64,000 bases of DNA from Colidextribacter sp. OB.20 (GCF_009911595.1 NZ_QWKG01000008.1:30674-94673), one strand, 5' to 3'. Shown: positions 7,971 to 17,012, counted from the stretch's first letter. Translations and numbers: made by a program. The notes: a model not told the origin generated them from the sequence alone.

Positions 7971-9050
7971 TCATACCAGCAAAAACAGCTTCTCCAGCTG
8001 GTCCTCCTTCAGCTCGGAGCCGATGACGCACAGCCGGCCGGTGTAGTCGGCGGCGCCCTCCCGAATCTCGAACTCCTCGGGGGTCAGGTCGAAGTGGAGC
8101 CAGGCGGTCCCGTCCTCGCAGGGGACCATCCCCTTGGCCCGGAGGATATAGCCGTAGTCCTGGGTCATAGCCAGGGCGGACAGGGTCTCCTGGAGCTCCT
8201 CCCGGCTGTACCTCCGGGGTGTCTCCCGGCCCCAGGAGGTGAACACCTCGTCGGCGTCGTGGTCGTGGTGATGGTGGTCGTGGCCGCAGCAGCAGTCACA
8301 GGTCTCGCTGTCGTGATGGTGCTCATGGTCGTGGTCATGGTGGTGGTCGTGCTCGTGACCGTGCTCATGCTCATGATGATGTTCATGGTCGTGGTGGTGA
8401 TGGTGGTGGTCCTCGTGCCCGATCTCCTCCATCAGCTCGTGGGCCAGGTCCCGGCCCCCCTCCATGGCGGAGAGAATCTGCGCCCCGGTGAGCTGGTCCC
8501 AGGGGGTGGTGAGGATGGCGGCCTTGGGGTTCTTCTCCCGCAGGAGGGCCACGGCGGTGTCCAGCTTCTTCTGGTCGATTTTCTGGGTGCGGGACAGGAT
8601 GATGGCGCAGGCGTGCTCCACCTGGTCGTTGAAGAACTCGCCAAAATTCTTCATATAGATCTTGGCCTTGCCGGCGTCCACCACGGTGACAAAGCTGTTC
8701 AGGTGCAGGTCGGGGGCCTCGGCCTGGACCCGCTCCACGGCGGCCACCACATCGGACAGCTTGCCTACCCCGGAGGGCTCGATGACAATGCGCCCGGGGG
8801 CGTAGTCGGCCAGCACCTGCTTCAGGGCCGCGCCGAAGTCCCCCACCAGGGAGCAGCAGATACAGCCGGAGTTCATCTCGGTAATCTCCACCCCGGCGTC
8901 CTTCAAAAAGCCGCCGTCGATGCCGATCTCGCCGAACTCGTTCTCAATGAGGACAATCTTCTCCCCCTTGAAGCTCTCGTCCAGCAGCTTCTTGATGAGG
9001 GTGGTCTTGCCGGCCCCTAAAAAGCCGGAGATAATGTCGATCTTGGTCAA
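7971..9050 (-). CDS. COG0523 metallochaperone GTPase with long histidine-rich domain
   Basis: This 359-residue protein has Walker A GFLGAGKTT (10-18), the metal-site motif SGCICCSL (about 64-71) and a histidine/aspartate/glutamate tract at about 215-275 interrupted by CDCCCG. Known relatives (CobW, YeiR, ZNG1) hand Zn2+ or Co2+ to target enzymes; the His tract suggests zinc or nickel buffering. The start is TTG at 9050, with AAAGGA about 10 bases upstream; the ATG at 9060 is out of frame. It likely forms a two-gene unit with the CxCC-less paralogue. No Zur box was recognised. Confidence 0.93.
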   Translation of the reverse strand: MTKIDIISGFLGAGKTTLIKKLLDESFKGEKIVLIENEFGEIGIDGGFLKDAGVEITEMNSGCICCSLVGDFGAALKQVLADYAPGRIVIEPSGVGKLSDVVAAVERVQAEAPDLHLNSFVTVVDAGKAKIYMKNFGEFFNDQVEHACAIILSRTQKIDQKKLDTAVALLREKNPKAAILTTPWDQLTGAQILSAMEGGRDLAHELMEEIGHEDHHHHHHDHEHHHEHEHGHEHDHHHDHDHEHHHDSETCDCCCGHDHHHHDHDADEVFTSWGRETPRRYSREELQETLSALAMTQDYGYILRAKGMVPCEDGTAWLHFDLTPEEFEIREGAADYTGRLCVIGSELKEDQLEKLFLLV

Positions 9051-9076
9051 TTTTGTCCATTCCTTTCCGTCTGTTT

Positions 9077-9251
9077 GTTCCTTTTTTCTTTGAAAAGAAA
9101 AAGGAACCGAAAAAAGAAACTTTTGCGCAAAACTTCGTTTTGCTTCTCACTTTACAAGAGAAGCAGGGGTTTCAGGAAAATCAGAGAAAAAACGCAGTTT
9201 TTTCGCAATGTTTTTCCTTTGGTTCTTTCCTTTTTTCAAAAAGGAAAGAAC
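9077..9251. repeat. AT-rich foldback repeat (class D), full copy
   Basis: It begins with GTTCCTTTTTTC..GAAAAGAAAAAGGAAC (9077-9107) and ends with a second palindrome GTTCTTTCC..GGAAAGAAC (9222-9251), with inverted GCTTCTC/GAGAAGC between them. A shortened copy lies at 19160-19222. The right-hand palindrome can also terminate the S41 protease transcript. It fills the gap between the GTPase and the protease. Confidence 0.7.
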
Positions 9252-9252
9252 A

Positions 9253-11121
9253 TCAGCCCCAAATCAGGCAGATACGCTCCATCAGCCGGCACAGCATTCC
9301 GGCGGCCATCTCCCGGGTGCTGGAGTCGACGGGGTCCGCGTCCTCCAGGAGTACTCCCAGCTTGTCCAGGTTGCGGGCGGAGGTCTGCGCCCAGTCGTCG
9401 TAGGCGGCATACTCCTCCAGCTCCTCCTCGGTCACAGCCTGGAGACCGAACTCATAGCCGTCCATGCTGGCCCAGATTGCCGTCCGGGACAGGATGGATA
9501 TCATCTCCTGGAAGCTGACCGCCTCCTCGGGGCCGAAGAGACCGTCGCTGCCGCCCGAGACAAAGTCCATGTCCGCCATGGCGTTCACCGCCCCGGCGTA
9601 CCACGCACTGTCAGGCACGTCGGCAAATTTCCCCGGCCTTCCGGCGGGCAGGTCCAGCGCTGAGGCCACCAGGGAGCAGAACTGGGCCCGGGTGATGGTC
9701 TCAACCGGGTGGAAGTCCCCATCCTCGCAGCCGTTGATGATCTCATAGACCGCCAGGGTGTCAATCTCCCGGGCATAGGGGCTGTCAACGGCGTCGGAGA
9801 AGGTGCGGGGGGTGAAGGGCAGGCCCAGCTCCTCCGCCAGGGCGGCGGGGGATACGGGCTGGCACTCCTCCCAGCTCTGTCCGGTGCTGTACAGCAGCCG
9901 GGCGGAGGGGGGCAGGGCCTCCAGCAGCTCGGTGAAGGCGGAGACATTCTCCTCCTCCAGAGCCTCGCCCACGTTGACACAGAATCTCTGCCCCGCCAGC
10001 TCCAGCTGGAGGTGGTTCTCCGGGGAGGGGGACCAGGCGCAGGACAGCAGCATGGCCGCCCGCTCGGTGTTCTCCGGGGAGATGAGCAGGGTGGGCAGCA
10101 CGCCGGTGATATAGTTGGTGGCCCCGTCGGGGGCGAAGAAGCGGTAGGCAGTGACCTTCAGGGCCTCGCCGTTCTCCATATAGGGGCAGTTGGTCCCGTT
10201 CAGGACCAGCTGGGCGGTGCCCTTGCCGAAGGTGCGCTGCCCCAGGGAGATGCCCGCCCCGTAGGCCCGGATGTCGCCAGCAAAGAGCTCGGCGCCGCTG
10301 GCGGAGTGCTCGCTGGTGAGGATAATCACCGGCATATCCGTCAGGTCGGGGTAGTCGGGCAGGGTATAGGTGTAGTTATACCGGCCGGAGCTGTTCCGGA
10401 AATAGAGCATGACTCCCCCGCCGGTGAAGAGGCTGGCGGTGGCGGCGGTGGCGCCGCTGTCCCCTCCGGGGTTGGCCCGCAGGTCTACGATCCACACCTC
10501 GGCGCTGTCCTCCATGGCCTTGATGGCCGCTCCAAAGGTCTCCGCAGTGGTCTCGCCGAAGCTGATACAGTTGATGTAGCCGGCGCCGTCCCGCTCCTCA
10601 TAGGTGACGATGGGGATCACCACCGCCCGGCGGGTGAGGGTAAAGTCCAGCCGCTTCCCCTCCCGGACCACCGTGACGGTGAGGTCGGTGCCCTCCTCTC
10701 CCACAATCCAGGCCCGGGGGTCGGTATCGGCGGTGAGCTCCCGGCCGTCCACCGCCACCAGGACGTCACCGGCCCTCAGGCCGGCCTCCAGGGCGGGGGA
10801 GTCGGGCAGGACGGACATGACCCGGTAGCCATCCGTGTAGGCGGCCTCCACCGTGGCGCCGATCCCCACCACCATCTGGCCGTTCACCATCTGGTTGAAG
10901 GTCTCGTACTGCTCAGGGGTCATGTAGATGGTGTAGGGGTCGCCCAGGGCCTCCAGAATGGCCTCCAGAGAGTCCAGCTCCAGAATCTCCTGGGAAATCT
11001 CGTCTACATAGTGGTCCGCCAGCAGCTCCTTCGCCTGCTCCAGGGTCAGAGCGGAGGCAGGCGCAGCCGCCAGGGACAGGGTCAGGCACAGGGCCAGCAG
11101 CGAGGATAGCAGTTTTTTCAT
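9253..11121 (-). CDS. S41 (C-terminal processing) protease with SLH repeats
   Basis: This 622-residue exported protein has a signal peptide (1-26, ending PASA), a PDZ domain (about 80-165), an S41 serine protease domain with the Ser/Lys pair in TSEHSASGAE and TFGKGTAQ (about 290-325), and three SLH repeats in the C-terminal 190 residues (e.g. TITRAQFCSLV). It is predicted to be anchored to the secondary cell-wall polymer and to cleave exported proteins. RBS AAAGGAG precedes ATG 11121; the longer frame runs into a repeat. Confidence 0.92.
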   Translation of the reverse strand: MKKLLSSLLALCLTLSLAAAPASALTLEQAKELLADHYVDEISQEILELDSLEAILEALGDPYTIYMTPEQYETFNQMVNGQMVVGIGATVEAAYTDGYRVMSVLPDSPALEAGLRAGDVLVAVDGRELTADTDPRAWIVGEEGTDLTVTVVREGKRLDFTLTRRAVVIPIVTYEERDGAGYINCISFGETTAETFGAAIKAMEDSAEVWIVDLRANPGGDSGATAATASLFTGGGVMLYFRNSSGRYNYTYTLPDYPDLTDMPVIILTSEHSASGAELFAGDIRAYGAGISLGQRTFGKGTAQLVLNGTNCPYMENGEALKVTAYRFFAPDGATNYITGVLPTLLISPENTERAAMLLSCAWSPSPENHLQLELAGQRFCVNVGEALEEENVSAFTELLEALPPSARLLYSTGQSWEECQPVSPAALAEELGLPFTPRTFSDAVDSPYAREIDTLAVYEIINGCEDGDFHPVETITRAQFCSLVASALDLPAGRPGKFADVPDSAWYAGAVNAMADMDFVSGGSDGLFGPEEAVSFQEMISILSRTAIWASMDGYEFGLQAVTEEELEEYAAYDDWAQTSARNLDKLGVLLEDADPVDSSTREMAAGMLCRLMERICLIWG

Positions 11122-11141
11122 GGTGTTCTCCTTTTGGTATT

Positions 11142-11217
11142 GTAGGGGGCGGCCCCTGTGCCGTCCCGCAGAATGGGAGGCGGACACACACGGGGCGGTA
11201 CAGAGACCGCCCCCTAC
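11142..11217. repeat. GTAG-palindrome repeat, E subtype
   Basis: GTAGGGGGCGGC ... GCCGTCCC, about 24 bases, then GGGGCGGT ... ACCGCCCCCTAC. Complete element between purA and the S41 protease, with outer GTAG/CTAC ends. Confidence 0.8.
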
Positions 11218-11224
11218 ACAGTCC

Positions 11225-12517
11225 TTATATCTTCGGGTTCCGGCAGGTCATCTCCTCCCGCTTGGGGCCGGTGGAGACCATGGTGATAGGCGCGCCGATT
11301 TGGGCCTCCAGGAAATCCACATAGGCCCGGGCATTGGCGGGCAGGGCGTCATAGTCGGTGCAGCCCCGGACGTCGCACCTCCAGCCGGGGAGGGTCTCAA
11401 ACACCGGCCTCGCCCGGAGCAGGCCGGGGGTGGTCGGAAAGGCCCTGGTAATCTGCCCGTCAATCTCATAGCCGGTGCACACGGGAATCTCATCCAAATA
11501 GCCCAGCACGTCCAGGCAGGTGAGGGCCACCTGGGTGGCCCCCTGGACCATGCAGCCGTATTTGGTGGCTACCGCATCGAACCAGCCCACCCGGCGGGGC
11601 CGGCCGGTGGTGGCGCCGAACTCGCCCTTGTCGCCTCCCCGGCGGCGCAGCTCATCCCCTGCCTCCCCGGTAACCTCGCTGACAAAGGGCTCGGTGCTGG
11701 AGCCCACGCAGGAGGAATAGGCCTTGGTGACGCAGATCACGTCCTCGATGGCGGTTGGGGGCACCGAGGCCCCCACGCAGCCGTAGCCGGCCAGGGTGTG
11801 GGAGGAGGTGGTCATGGGGAAGATCCCCAGGTCCGGGTCCTTCATGGAGCCCAGCTGGCCCTCCAGCAGGACGGTCCTGCCCTGGGCCAGCGCCCGGTGG
11901 ACAAAGGACACCGTATCCCCCACATAGGGCCGGATGCGCTCCCGCAGCTCCAGCAGCTGGCCCATCAGCTCGTCCACGCTCAGCCCGGGCTGGTGGTACA
12001 GGTGCTCAAAGAGGACGTTTTTCACCTCCACCGCAGCGGTGAGCCGCTCCCGCAGCCGCCCCTCGTGGAAGAGGTCGCAGACCTGGATGCCCGTCTTGGC
12101 ATACTTGTCGGAGTAAAAGGGGGCAATGCCGCTTTTGGTGGAACCGAAGGCCCTGCCCCCCAGCCGGGCCTCCTCATAGGTGTCCTGGAGGATGTGGTAG
12201 GGCATGAGCAGCTGGGCCCGGTCGGAGACGATCAGCCTGGGCTCGGGCACCCCCTGGGCCTCCACCTGCGCCAGCTCGCCCACCAGCTTTGCGATGTCCA
12301 GGGCCACGCCGTTGCCGATGACGTTGGTGACATGGGGGTAGAACACCCCCGAGGGCAGGGTGTGCAGGGCAAACCGGCCGTAGTTGTTGATGATGGTGTG
12401 GCCGGCGTTGGCGCCCCCCTGAAAGCGGATGACCACGTCGGACCGTTCGGCCAGCATGTCGGTAATCTTGCCCTTGCCCTCGTCGCCCCAGTTGGCGCCT
12501 ACAATCGCTTTTACCAT
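11225..12517 (-). CDS. purA: Adenylosuccinate synthetase
   Basis: This 430-residue protein is full length. The N-terminal GTP/IMP motif GANWGDEGKGK and GGANAGHT are diagnostic. It condenses IMP with aspartate using GTP, the first committed step to AMP. The C-terminal region has the arginine-rich TTTGRPRR-type segment (ATTGRPRRVGWFD). ATG 12517 follows GGAGGTAAC. It has its own promoter (12589-12617) and is divergent from the radical-SAM gene. Confidence 0.97.
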   Translation of the reverse strand: MVKAIVGANWGDEGKGKITDMLAERSDVVIRFQGGANAGHTIINNYGRFALHTLPSGVFYPHVTNVIGNGVALDIAKLVGELAQVEAQGVPEPRLIVSDRAQLLMPYHILQDTYEEARLGGRAFGSTKSGIAPFYSDKYAKTGIQVCDLFHEGRLRERLTAAVEVKNVLFEHLYHQPGLSVDELMGQLLELRERIRPYVGDTVSFVHRALAQGRTVLLEGQLGSMKDPDLGIFPMTTSSHTLAGYGCVGASVPPTAIEDVICVTKAYSSCVGSSTEPFVSEVTGEAGDELRRRGGDKGEFGATTGRPRRVGWFDAVATKYGCMVQGATQVALTCLDVLGYLDEIPVCTGYEIDGQITRAFPTTPGLLRARPVFETLPGWRCDVRGCTDYDALPANARAYVDFLEAQIGAPITMVSTGPKREEMTCRNPKI

Positions 12518-12588
12518 ATTTGTTACCTCCGGGGACCGGGATTCGCAGCCGCATAAGGGTTTGCCTTTTCCGCCCCCGTAACGGGAAC

Positions 12589-12617
12589 ATTATACCCCTT
12601 TTCCGGGGCCCTTGCAA
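12589..12617 (-). promoter_or_regulatory. purA promoter
   Basis: On the minus strand: TTGCAA (12617-12612), 17 bases, TATAAT (12594-12589). The leader is about 65 nt; no purine riboswitch was seen. Confidence 0.75.
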
Positions 12618-12644
12618 TATTTTTCCTCTTACAAAAATTCCCTC

Positions 12645-12696
12645 TTGACAGGACGTATTTTTGCGGTATAATCATAGTACATTAGTTCTATCGAAC
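12645..12696 (+). promoter_or_regulatory. Radical-SAM gene promoter with GTTC-N4-GAAC palindrome
   Basis: TTGACA (12645-12650), 16 bases, TATAAT (12667-12672). GTTCTATCGAAC (12685-12696) lies a few bases past the transcription start. It resembles a repressor site; its half-sites are those of Gram-positive SOS boxes but in inverted order, so LexA control is only a possibility. Confidence 0.7.
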
Positions 12697-12717
12697 ATTG
12701 TTTTTAGGAGGCGCCCT

Positions 12718-13983
12718 ATGGAGCTGCTGGACAAGCTGAATATCCTGGCCGACGCCGCCAAGTACGACGCCGCCTGCACCTCCAGCGGCCTGGACCGCTC
12801 CGCCCGTCCGGGGACCATCGGCAGCACCATGCTGGCCGGCTGCTGCCACTCCTTCTCCGCTGACGGCCGGTGCGTCACCCTGCTGAAGGTGCTCCAGACC
12901 AACGTGTGCGTCTACGACTGCCAGTACTGCGTCAACCGAAAATCCAACGACACCCCCCGGGCGGCCTTCACCCCGGAGGAGCTGTGCGAGCTGACCATGG
13001 GCTTCTACCGCCGGAACTACATTGAGGGGCTGTTCCTCTCCTCGGCGGTGATCCGGAGCCCGGACTACACCACCGAGCTGATGATCCGCACCCTGCGCAT
13101 CCTTCGGGAGGAGCACCGCTTCGGGGGCTATATCCACGCCAAGGCCATCCCCGGGGCCGACCCTCTCCTCACCCACCGGCTGGGCCTGCTGGCCGACCGG
13201 ATGAGTGTGAACATTGAGCTGCCCTCCTCTCCCAGCCTGGCCCTTCTCGCCCCGGACAAGAAAAAGGAGGCCATCCTCACCCCTATGGCCCAGATCCGGG
13301 ACGGCATCACCGCCTCCAGGCAGGAGCTTGCCGTCTACCGCCACGCCCCCCGGTTCGCCCCGGCGGGCCAGTCCACCCAGATGATCGTGGGGGCCACCCC
13401 GGAGAGTGACCGGCAGATCCTCACCCTCACCCAGGCCCTATACGACCGCTACCAGCTCAAGCGGGTGTTCTACTCCGCCTATATGCCCGTCTCCTCCAGT
13501 CCCCTTCTGCCGGTGGCGGAGGACTTCAAGCCGCCCCTTCTCCGGGAACACCGGCTGTATCAGGCCGACTGGCTGCTGCGGTACTACCACTTCCGGGCGG
13601 AGGAGCTTCTGGACGAGTCCCGGCCCGACCTGGACCCGCGCCTGGACCCTAAGTGCTGCTGGGCCCTGCGGCATTTGGAGTTCTTTCCGGTGGAGGTCAA
13701 CCGGGCGGACTACGAGGCTCTCCTCCGGGTGCCCGGGCTGGGGGTGCGGTCGGCCAAACGCATCCTCCGAGCCCGGCGGGTGGGTCCACTGAATTTCGAG
13801 GGGCTGAAGCGGCTGGGGGTGGTCCTTAAGCGAGCTCAGTATTTTCTCACCTGCTCCGGCCGGATGATGGAGGGCCTGCGGGTCAGCCAGGACGGTCTGC
13901 TCCGCCGGCTGGTTGCCCTGGAGGCCCCCGCCCTGGCCGGCCCGGAGCCGGAGCAGCTGTCGCTGTTTGACAGCGCCGTGTAG
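12718..13983 (+). CDS. Putative DNA modification/repair radical SAM protein
   Basis: This 421-residue protein has a radical-SAM [4Fe-4S] motif CVYDCQYC near residue 62 and a C-terminal helix-hairpin-helix (LLRVPGLGVRSAKRIL), a DNA-binding element. This is the family whose gene is linked to a uracil-DNA-glycosylase-like/DUF4130 partner, which follows here at 14212. A role in base modification or repair is inferred from that linkage; no substrate is known. ATG 12718 has AGGAGG upstream. The TAG stop is the first TAG of a palindromic repeat. Confidence 0.9.
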   Translation: MELLDKLNILADAAKYDAACTSSGLDRSARPGTIGSTMLAGCCHSFSADGRCVTLLKVLQTNVCVYDCQYCVNRKSNDTPRAAFTPEELCELTMGFYRRNYIEGLFLSSAVIRSPDYTTELMIRTLRILREEHRFGGYIHAKAIPGADPLLTHRLGLLADRMSVNIELPSSPSLALLAPDKKKEAILTPMAQIRDGITASRQELAVYRHAPRFAPAGQSTQMIVGATPESDRQILTLTQALYDRYQLKRVFYSAYMPVSSSPLLPVAEDFKPPLLREHRLYQADWLLRYYHFRAEELLDESRPDLDPRLDPKCCWALRHLEFFPVEVNRADYEALLRVPGLGVRSAKRILRARRVGPLNFEGLKRLGVVLKRAQYFLTCSGRMMEGLRVSQDGLLRRLVALEAPALAGPEPEQLSLFDSAV

Positions 13984-14055
13984 GGGCGGATATTATCCGC
14001 CCGTTCTGCCGGCATACACCGCATCATCCTGCGGGCGGATGATATCCGCCCCTAC
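13980..14055. repeat. GTAG-palindrome repeat, B subtype
   Basis: GTAGGGGCGGATATTATCCGCCC ends, about 30 bases, then GGGCGGATGATATCCGCCCCTAC-type right arm. The left GTAG contains the stop codon of the radical-SAM gene. Confidence 0.85.
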
Positions 14056-14104
14056 AGGGTGTCATGTATTCTGATGATTGCTTTCGGTTTAGCAGGCGCT
14101 TTGC

Positions 14105-14182
14105 AGGGCGCGACGACCCGGCGCGCCGTCTTTTAGGTTTAGCAGCCGCTTTAGACGGCGGGCCGAGGTCGTCCCGCCCTAC
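14105..14182. repeat. GTAG-palindrome repeat, C subtype
   Basis: AGGGCGCGACGACC..GGCGCGCC, then GGCGGGCCGAGGTCGTC..GCCCTAC. A duplicated TTTAG..GCAG..GCTTT stretch lies in the middle. Located directly upstream of the DUF4130 gene. Confidence 0.8.
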
Positions 14183-14211
14183 ATCCGGTTTTATGGAGGG
14201 AGGTGCACCCC

Positions 14212-14991
14212 ATGTCCTGGACCCAGGTCTGTTACCAATACGACGGCAGCTACCCCGGCTTTCTCACCTGCGTGTTCGACAGCTGGACCAGCCGGGAGGA
14301 GCCGGTGGAGTTCCGCACCCCGGAGGACATGTGCTGCTCCCTCTACCCCCTGCGGACGGTGGAGACCGACCAGGCCCGCGCCCTGCGGGTATACCGCTCC
14401 TTCGCCAAATTCGGGACGGAGGGCCAGCGGCTGGCGGTGCGGACCTTTCTCACCTGCCTGCCGGACAGGGAGCTTTGGCTGTGGCGCTATCTCCGCCTGG
14501 CCTACGCTCAGGGGCCCGCAATCGTCCGGAACCTCACCGACCCCACGGTGGACAAGGTGCGCAAGGCGGTGTGGCACCTGGAGCACGAGGCCCACATGTA
14601 CAAGGGCTTCACCCGGTTCTCCGACCTGGAGGGAGTGCTGGCGGGGGAGATCGAGCCCAAAAACCGGGTCCTCCCCCTGCTCCGGCCCCACTTCTGCGGC
14701 CGCTACCCCCAGGAGCGCTTCGTTCTCCACGACCGGACCCACAGGGAGGCGCTCTTTCACCAGCCCGGCCCCCGGGGGAGCGCCATTCTGCCGGTGGAGG
14801 ACTTCTCCCTGGGCCCCGCCGGAACGGAGGAGCTGGCCTATCGGAAGCTGTGGCGGGCCTTCTACGACACCATCGCCATCCAGGGCCGGTACAACCCCAA
14901 ATGCCGCATGACCAACATGCCCAAGCGGTACTGGGCCATGATGACCGAGTTTCAGGAGGATTACGGCACCGCCCTGCCAGAGGTAAGGTAG
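14212..14991 (+). CDS. DUF4130 (TIGR03915-type) DNA metabolism protein
   Basis: This 259-residue protein carries the conserved motifs LRRT-like PLRTVETD, AVWHLEHEAHMYKGFTRFSDL and YRKLWRAFYDTIAI of the DUF4130 family, the constant partner of the preceding radical-SAM protein. In other genomes the domain is fused to a uracil-DNA glycosylase; here it is alone. ATG 14212 is preferred over GTG 14203, because GGAGGG lies at 14195-14200. Its TAG stop is again supplied by a palindromic repeat. Confidence 0.88.
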   Translation: MSWTQVCYQYDGSYPGFLTCVFDSWTSREEPVEFRTPEDMCCSLYPLRTVETDQARALRVYRSFAKFGTEGQRLAVRTFLTCLPDRELWLWRYLRLAYAQGPAIVRNLTDPTVDKVRKAVWHLEHEAHMYKGFTRFSDLEGVLAGEIEPKNRVLPLLRPHFCGRYPQERFVLHDRTHREALFHQPGPRGSAILPVEDFSLGPAGTEELAYRKLWRAFYDTIAIQGRYNPKCRMTNMPKRYWAMMTEFQEDYGTALPEVR

Positions 14992-15056
14992 GGGGCGGCC
15001 TCCGCGCCGCCCCGCTGGCAATCGTATTTTTTCGGGGCGCCCGGAGGCCGCCCCTG
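14988..15056. repeat. GTAG-palindrome repeat, E subtype
   Basis: GTAGGGGGCGGCCTCCGCGCC ends, A/T-rich middle, right arm GGGGCGCCCGGAGGCCGCCCC; the right CTAC is degenerate. The left end holds the stop codon of the DUF4130 gene. Confidence 0.8.
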
Positions 15057-15057
15057 C

Positions 15058-15086
15058 TTGTACTTCCAGGCGAAACGGGGTATAAT
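15058..15086 (+). promoter_or_regulatory. Promoter of the membrane-anchored XRE regulator
   Basis: TTGTAC (15058-15063), 17 bases, TATAAT (15081-15086). The -35 begins two bases after the repeat. Confidence 0.7.
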
Positions 15087-15186
15087 TCCCCCATGTAAAC
15101 CGCCGGTTGACAAAAAACAAGCCCCCGGTTGGTGGCGGACGGGCGGTTTCTGGTGGTATGTTGGAGGCGAAAGGAGGGCGAATATC

Positions 15187-16377
15187 ATGACAATCGGACA
15201 ACGCATCGCCCAAAAGCGCAAGGAGCTGGGCCTGTCCCAGGAGGGGCTGGGGGAGCAGCTGGGGGTATCCCGGCAGGCCATCTACAAATGGGAGTCTGAC
15301 GCCTCCCTGCCCGAGATCGACAAGCTCATCACCCTGAGCAGGATTTTCTCTGTCCCGGTGGGCTGGCTGCTGGGGGTGGAAGAGACTACGCCTGAAACGG
15401 TCAGCCCGGACCAGGAGAAGCTGGTGGAGGACATCCTGTCCCGCTACCAGGCCGCCCAGCCCGAGCCCCGGAAGTCGGTGTGGGACCAGTGGTCGGTGCG
15501 CTTTCTCTTCGCCATGTGCGGCATTATGATCGCTCTGCTTGTCGGCACCAGCAGCAAGATCAGGGAGATGGAGCAGCAGTACAACGGCCTGCACGACTCC
15601 ATATACAACGTACAGAGCTCTGTGGACCGGCAGATCAGCTCCATCACCGGCCGGGTGGAGAACATCCTGAAAAGCCAGAACAATCTGACGGCGGAGTGGT
15701 CCGCCGATCCAGTCTCCACCGACCTCCGGGCCAACACCGTCACCTTTCAGATTCGGGTGGTGCCCCGGACCTATGTGGAGGGGATGACAGCCCTGTTCGT
15801 GGCCTGCAGCGGGGAGGACACCGTGGAGCTGCCGGTGGATCCGGGGGCGGACCACGCCTTTACTGGGCAGATCACCTGCCCCCTCTCCGACCAGATCGAC
15901 TTGTCGGCAGTGCTCATCACCGGAGACAAGCGGGAGACTCAATGGCTGGACGACTTCTATGACCTGTACAGCAGCACCTTACCTGATCTCTTTGTGAGCA
16001 GCACACTCTGGCTTGAGGGAAGGGACGGCGTTTTGGCCCACCAGATATCCACGGAAGGCGACGTCAGGCAGGGGCTCAAGGTTCTGGACAATCGCGACCA
16101 GTATCGCGGAGCTCTGAGCTGGTATCCCCAGCCCCCCGCCGAGCTTCAGGTGGGTCTGTTTCAGGACCGGAAGCTGCTCCTGTGGTATCAGGGCGGCATA
16201 GAGACCACAAGCCGGAACGGAACGCCCACGGAGGAGTATATCTGGCGGCGGCCCCAGGACGTCACCCTGGAGCCCGGTCACCAGTACTGTGAGGCGGCCG
16301 TCTATACCGACGAGTATGGCCGGCAGCGGGTTTATCCCGGCGAGGTGCGGGTCTATGACGAAGCGAGCGGGAACTAG
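15187..16377 (+). CDS. XRE-type regulator with transmembrane anchor and exported domain
   Basis: This 396-residue protein has an XRE helix-turn-helix at 5-60 (LSQEGLGEQLGVSRQAIYKWE), a transmembrane helix at about 107-124, a short coiled coil (SIYNVQSSVDRQISSI) and about 250 extracytoplasmic residues with beta-sandwich-like character. Topology implies a one-component sensor that reads the cell exterior while bound to DNA. ATG 15187 follows AAAGGAGG. Targets are unknown; no operator was identified. Confidence 0.85.
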   Translation: MTIGQRIAQKRKELGLSQEGLGEQLGVSRQAIYKWESDASLPEIDKLITLSRIFSVPVGWLLGVEETTPETVSPDQEKLVEDILSRYQAAQPEPRKSVWDQWSVRFLFAMCGIMIALLVGTSSKIREMEQQYNGLHDSIYNVQSSVDRQISSITGRVENILKSQNNLTAEWSADPVSTDLRANTVTFQIRVVPRTYVEGMTALFVACSGEDTVELPVDPGADHAFTGQITCPLSDQIDLSAVLITGDKRETQWLDDFYDLYSSTLPDLFVSSTLWLEGRDGVLAHQISTEGDVRQGLKVLDNRDQYRGALSWYPQPPAELQVGLFQDRKLLLWYQGGIETTSRNGTPTEEYIWRRPQDVTLEPGHQYCEAAVYTDEYGRQRVYPGEVRVYDEASGN

Positions 16378-16456
16378 CTGCCCTCCACGCCCTGGGTCGA
16401 CGGTCTGACAGACTGGGAATTTTAAGAAATTCTCCTCTGAAAATTGTCAAAGGGAC

Positions 16457-16486
16457 TTGTACGCGCCCCATATCCTGTGGTATAAT
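16457..16486 (+). promoter_or_regulatory. nrdR promoter
   Basis: TTGTAC (16457-16462), 18 bases, extended -10 TGG-TATAAT (16481-16486). Confidence 0.75.
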
Positions 16487-16527
16487 GGTATTAGAATTAC
16501 CCCCGAGCACAACAGGAGGTATGCGCC

Positions 16528-16983
16528 ATGAAATGTCCTTACTGCGGTTATCTGGAGAGCAAGGTGGTGGATTCCCGTCCCGCCGACGAGGGGTCAAGCA
16601 TCCGCCGCCGCCGGGAGTGCCTGTCCTGCCACAAGCGCTTTACCACCTATGAGACGGTGGAGAGCCTGCCCCTGATGGTGGTCAAAAAGGACGGCAGCCG
16701 CCAGAGCTTCGACCGGAACAAGGTGCTGGGCGGCCTGATCCGCGCCTGTGAGAAACGACCGGTGTCCTATCAGACCCTGGAAAATACCGTAATGGAGATT
16801 GAGCAGGCCCTGCAGAACCAGATGGACCGGGAGGTCAGCTCCGCCCAGATCGGCGAGCTGGTGATGGAGCGTCTGAAAAAGCTGGACGAGGTGGCCTATG
16901 TCCGCTTCGCCTCGGTCTACCGCCAGTTCAAGGACATCAACACCTTCATGACCGAGCTCAACAAGCTCCTGGAGGATAAATGA
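16528..16983 (+). CDS. nrdR: Transcriptional repressor NrdR
   Basis: This 151-residue protein is full length. An N-terminal zinc ribbon (CPYCG ... CLSCHKRF) is followed by an ATP-cone ([19 protein letters not shown]). NrdR senses ATP/dATP and represses ribonucleotide reductase genes. AGGAGG precedes the ATG. It ends at a terminator shared with the convergent gluQ. Confidence 0.97.
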   Translation: MKCPYCGYLESKVVDSRPADEGSSIRRRRECLSCHKRFTTYETVESLPLMVVKKDGSRQSFDRNKVLGGLIRACEKRPVSYQTLENTVMEIEQALQNQMDREVSSAQIGELVMERLKKLDEVAYVRFASVYRQFKDINTFMTELNKLLEDK

Positions 16984-16986
16984 GCA

Positions 16987-17012
16987 AAGCGCCCCGCGTC
17001 AGCGGGGCGCTT
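16987..17012. terminator. Hairpin between nrdR and gluQ
   Basis: An 11-bp stem AAGCGCCCCGC / GCGGGGCGCTT with GTCA loop. The last codons of gluQ fall inside the hairpin. Confidence 0.85.

Noticed and set aside
7812..9020. 402-codon plus-strand frame with Val/Met/Leu runs
   Set aside because: Antisense of the histidine-rich tract of the COG0523 gene; the repeats are the reverse of CAC/CAT codons.
12693..12705. Canonical LexA box (GAAC-N4-GTTC) at CGAACATTGTTTT
   Set aside because: Spacing or the second half-site does not match; only the inverted GTTC-N4-GAAC palindrome is kept as a weak candidate.
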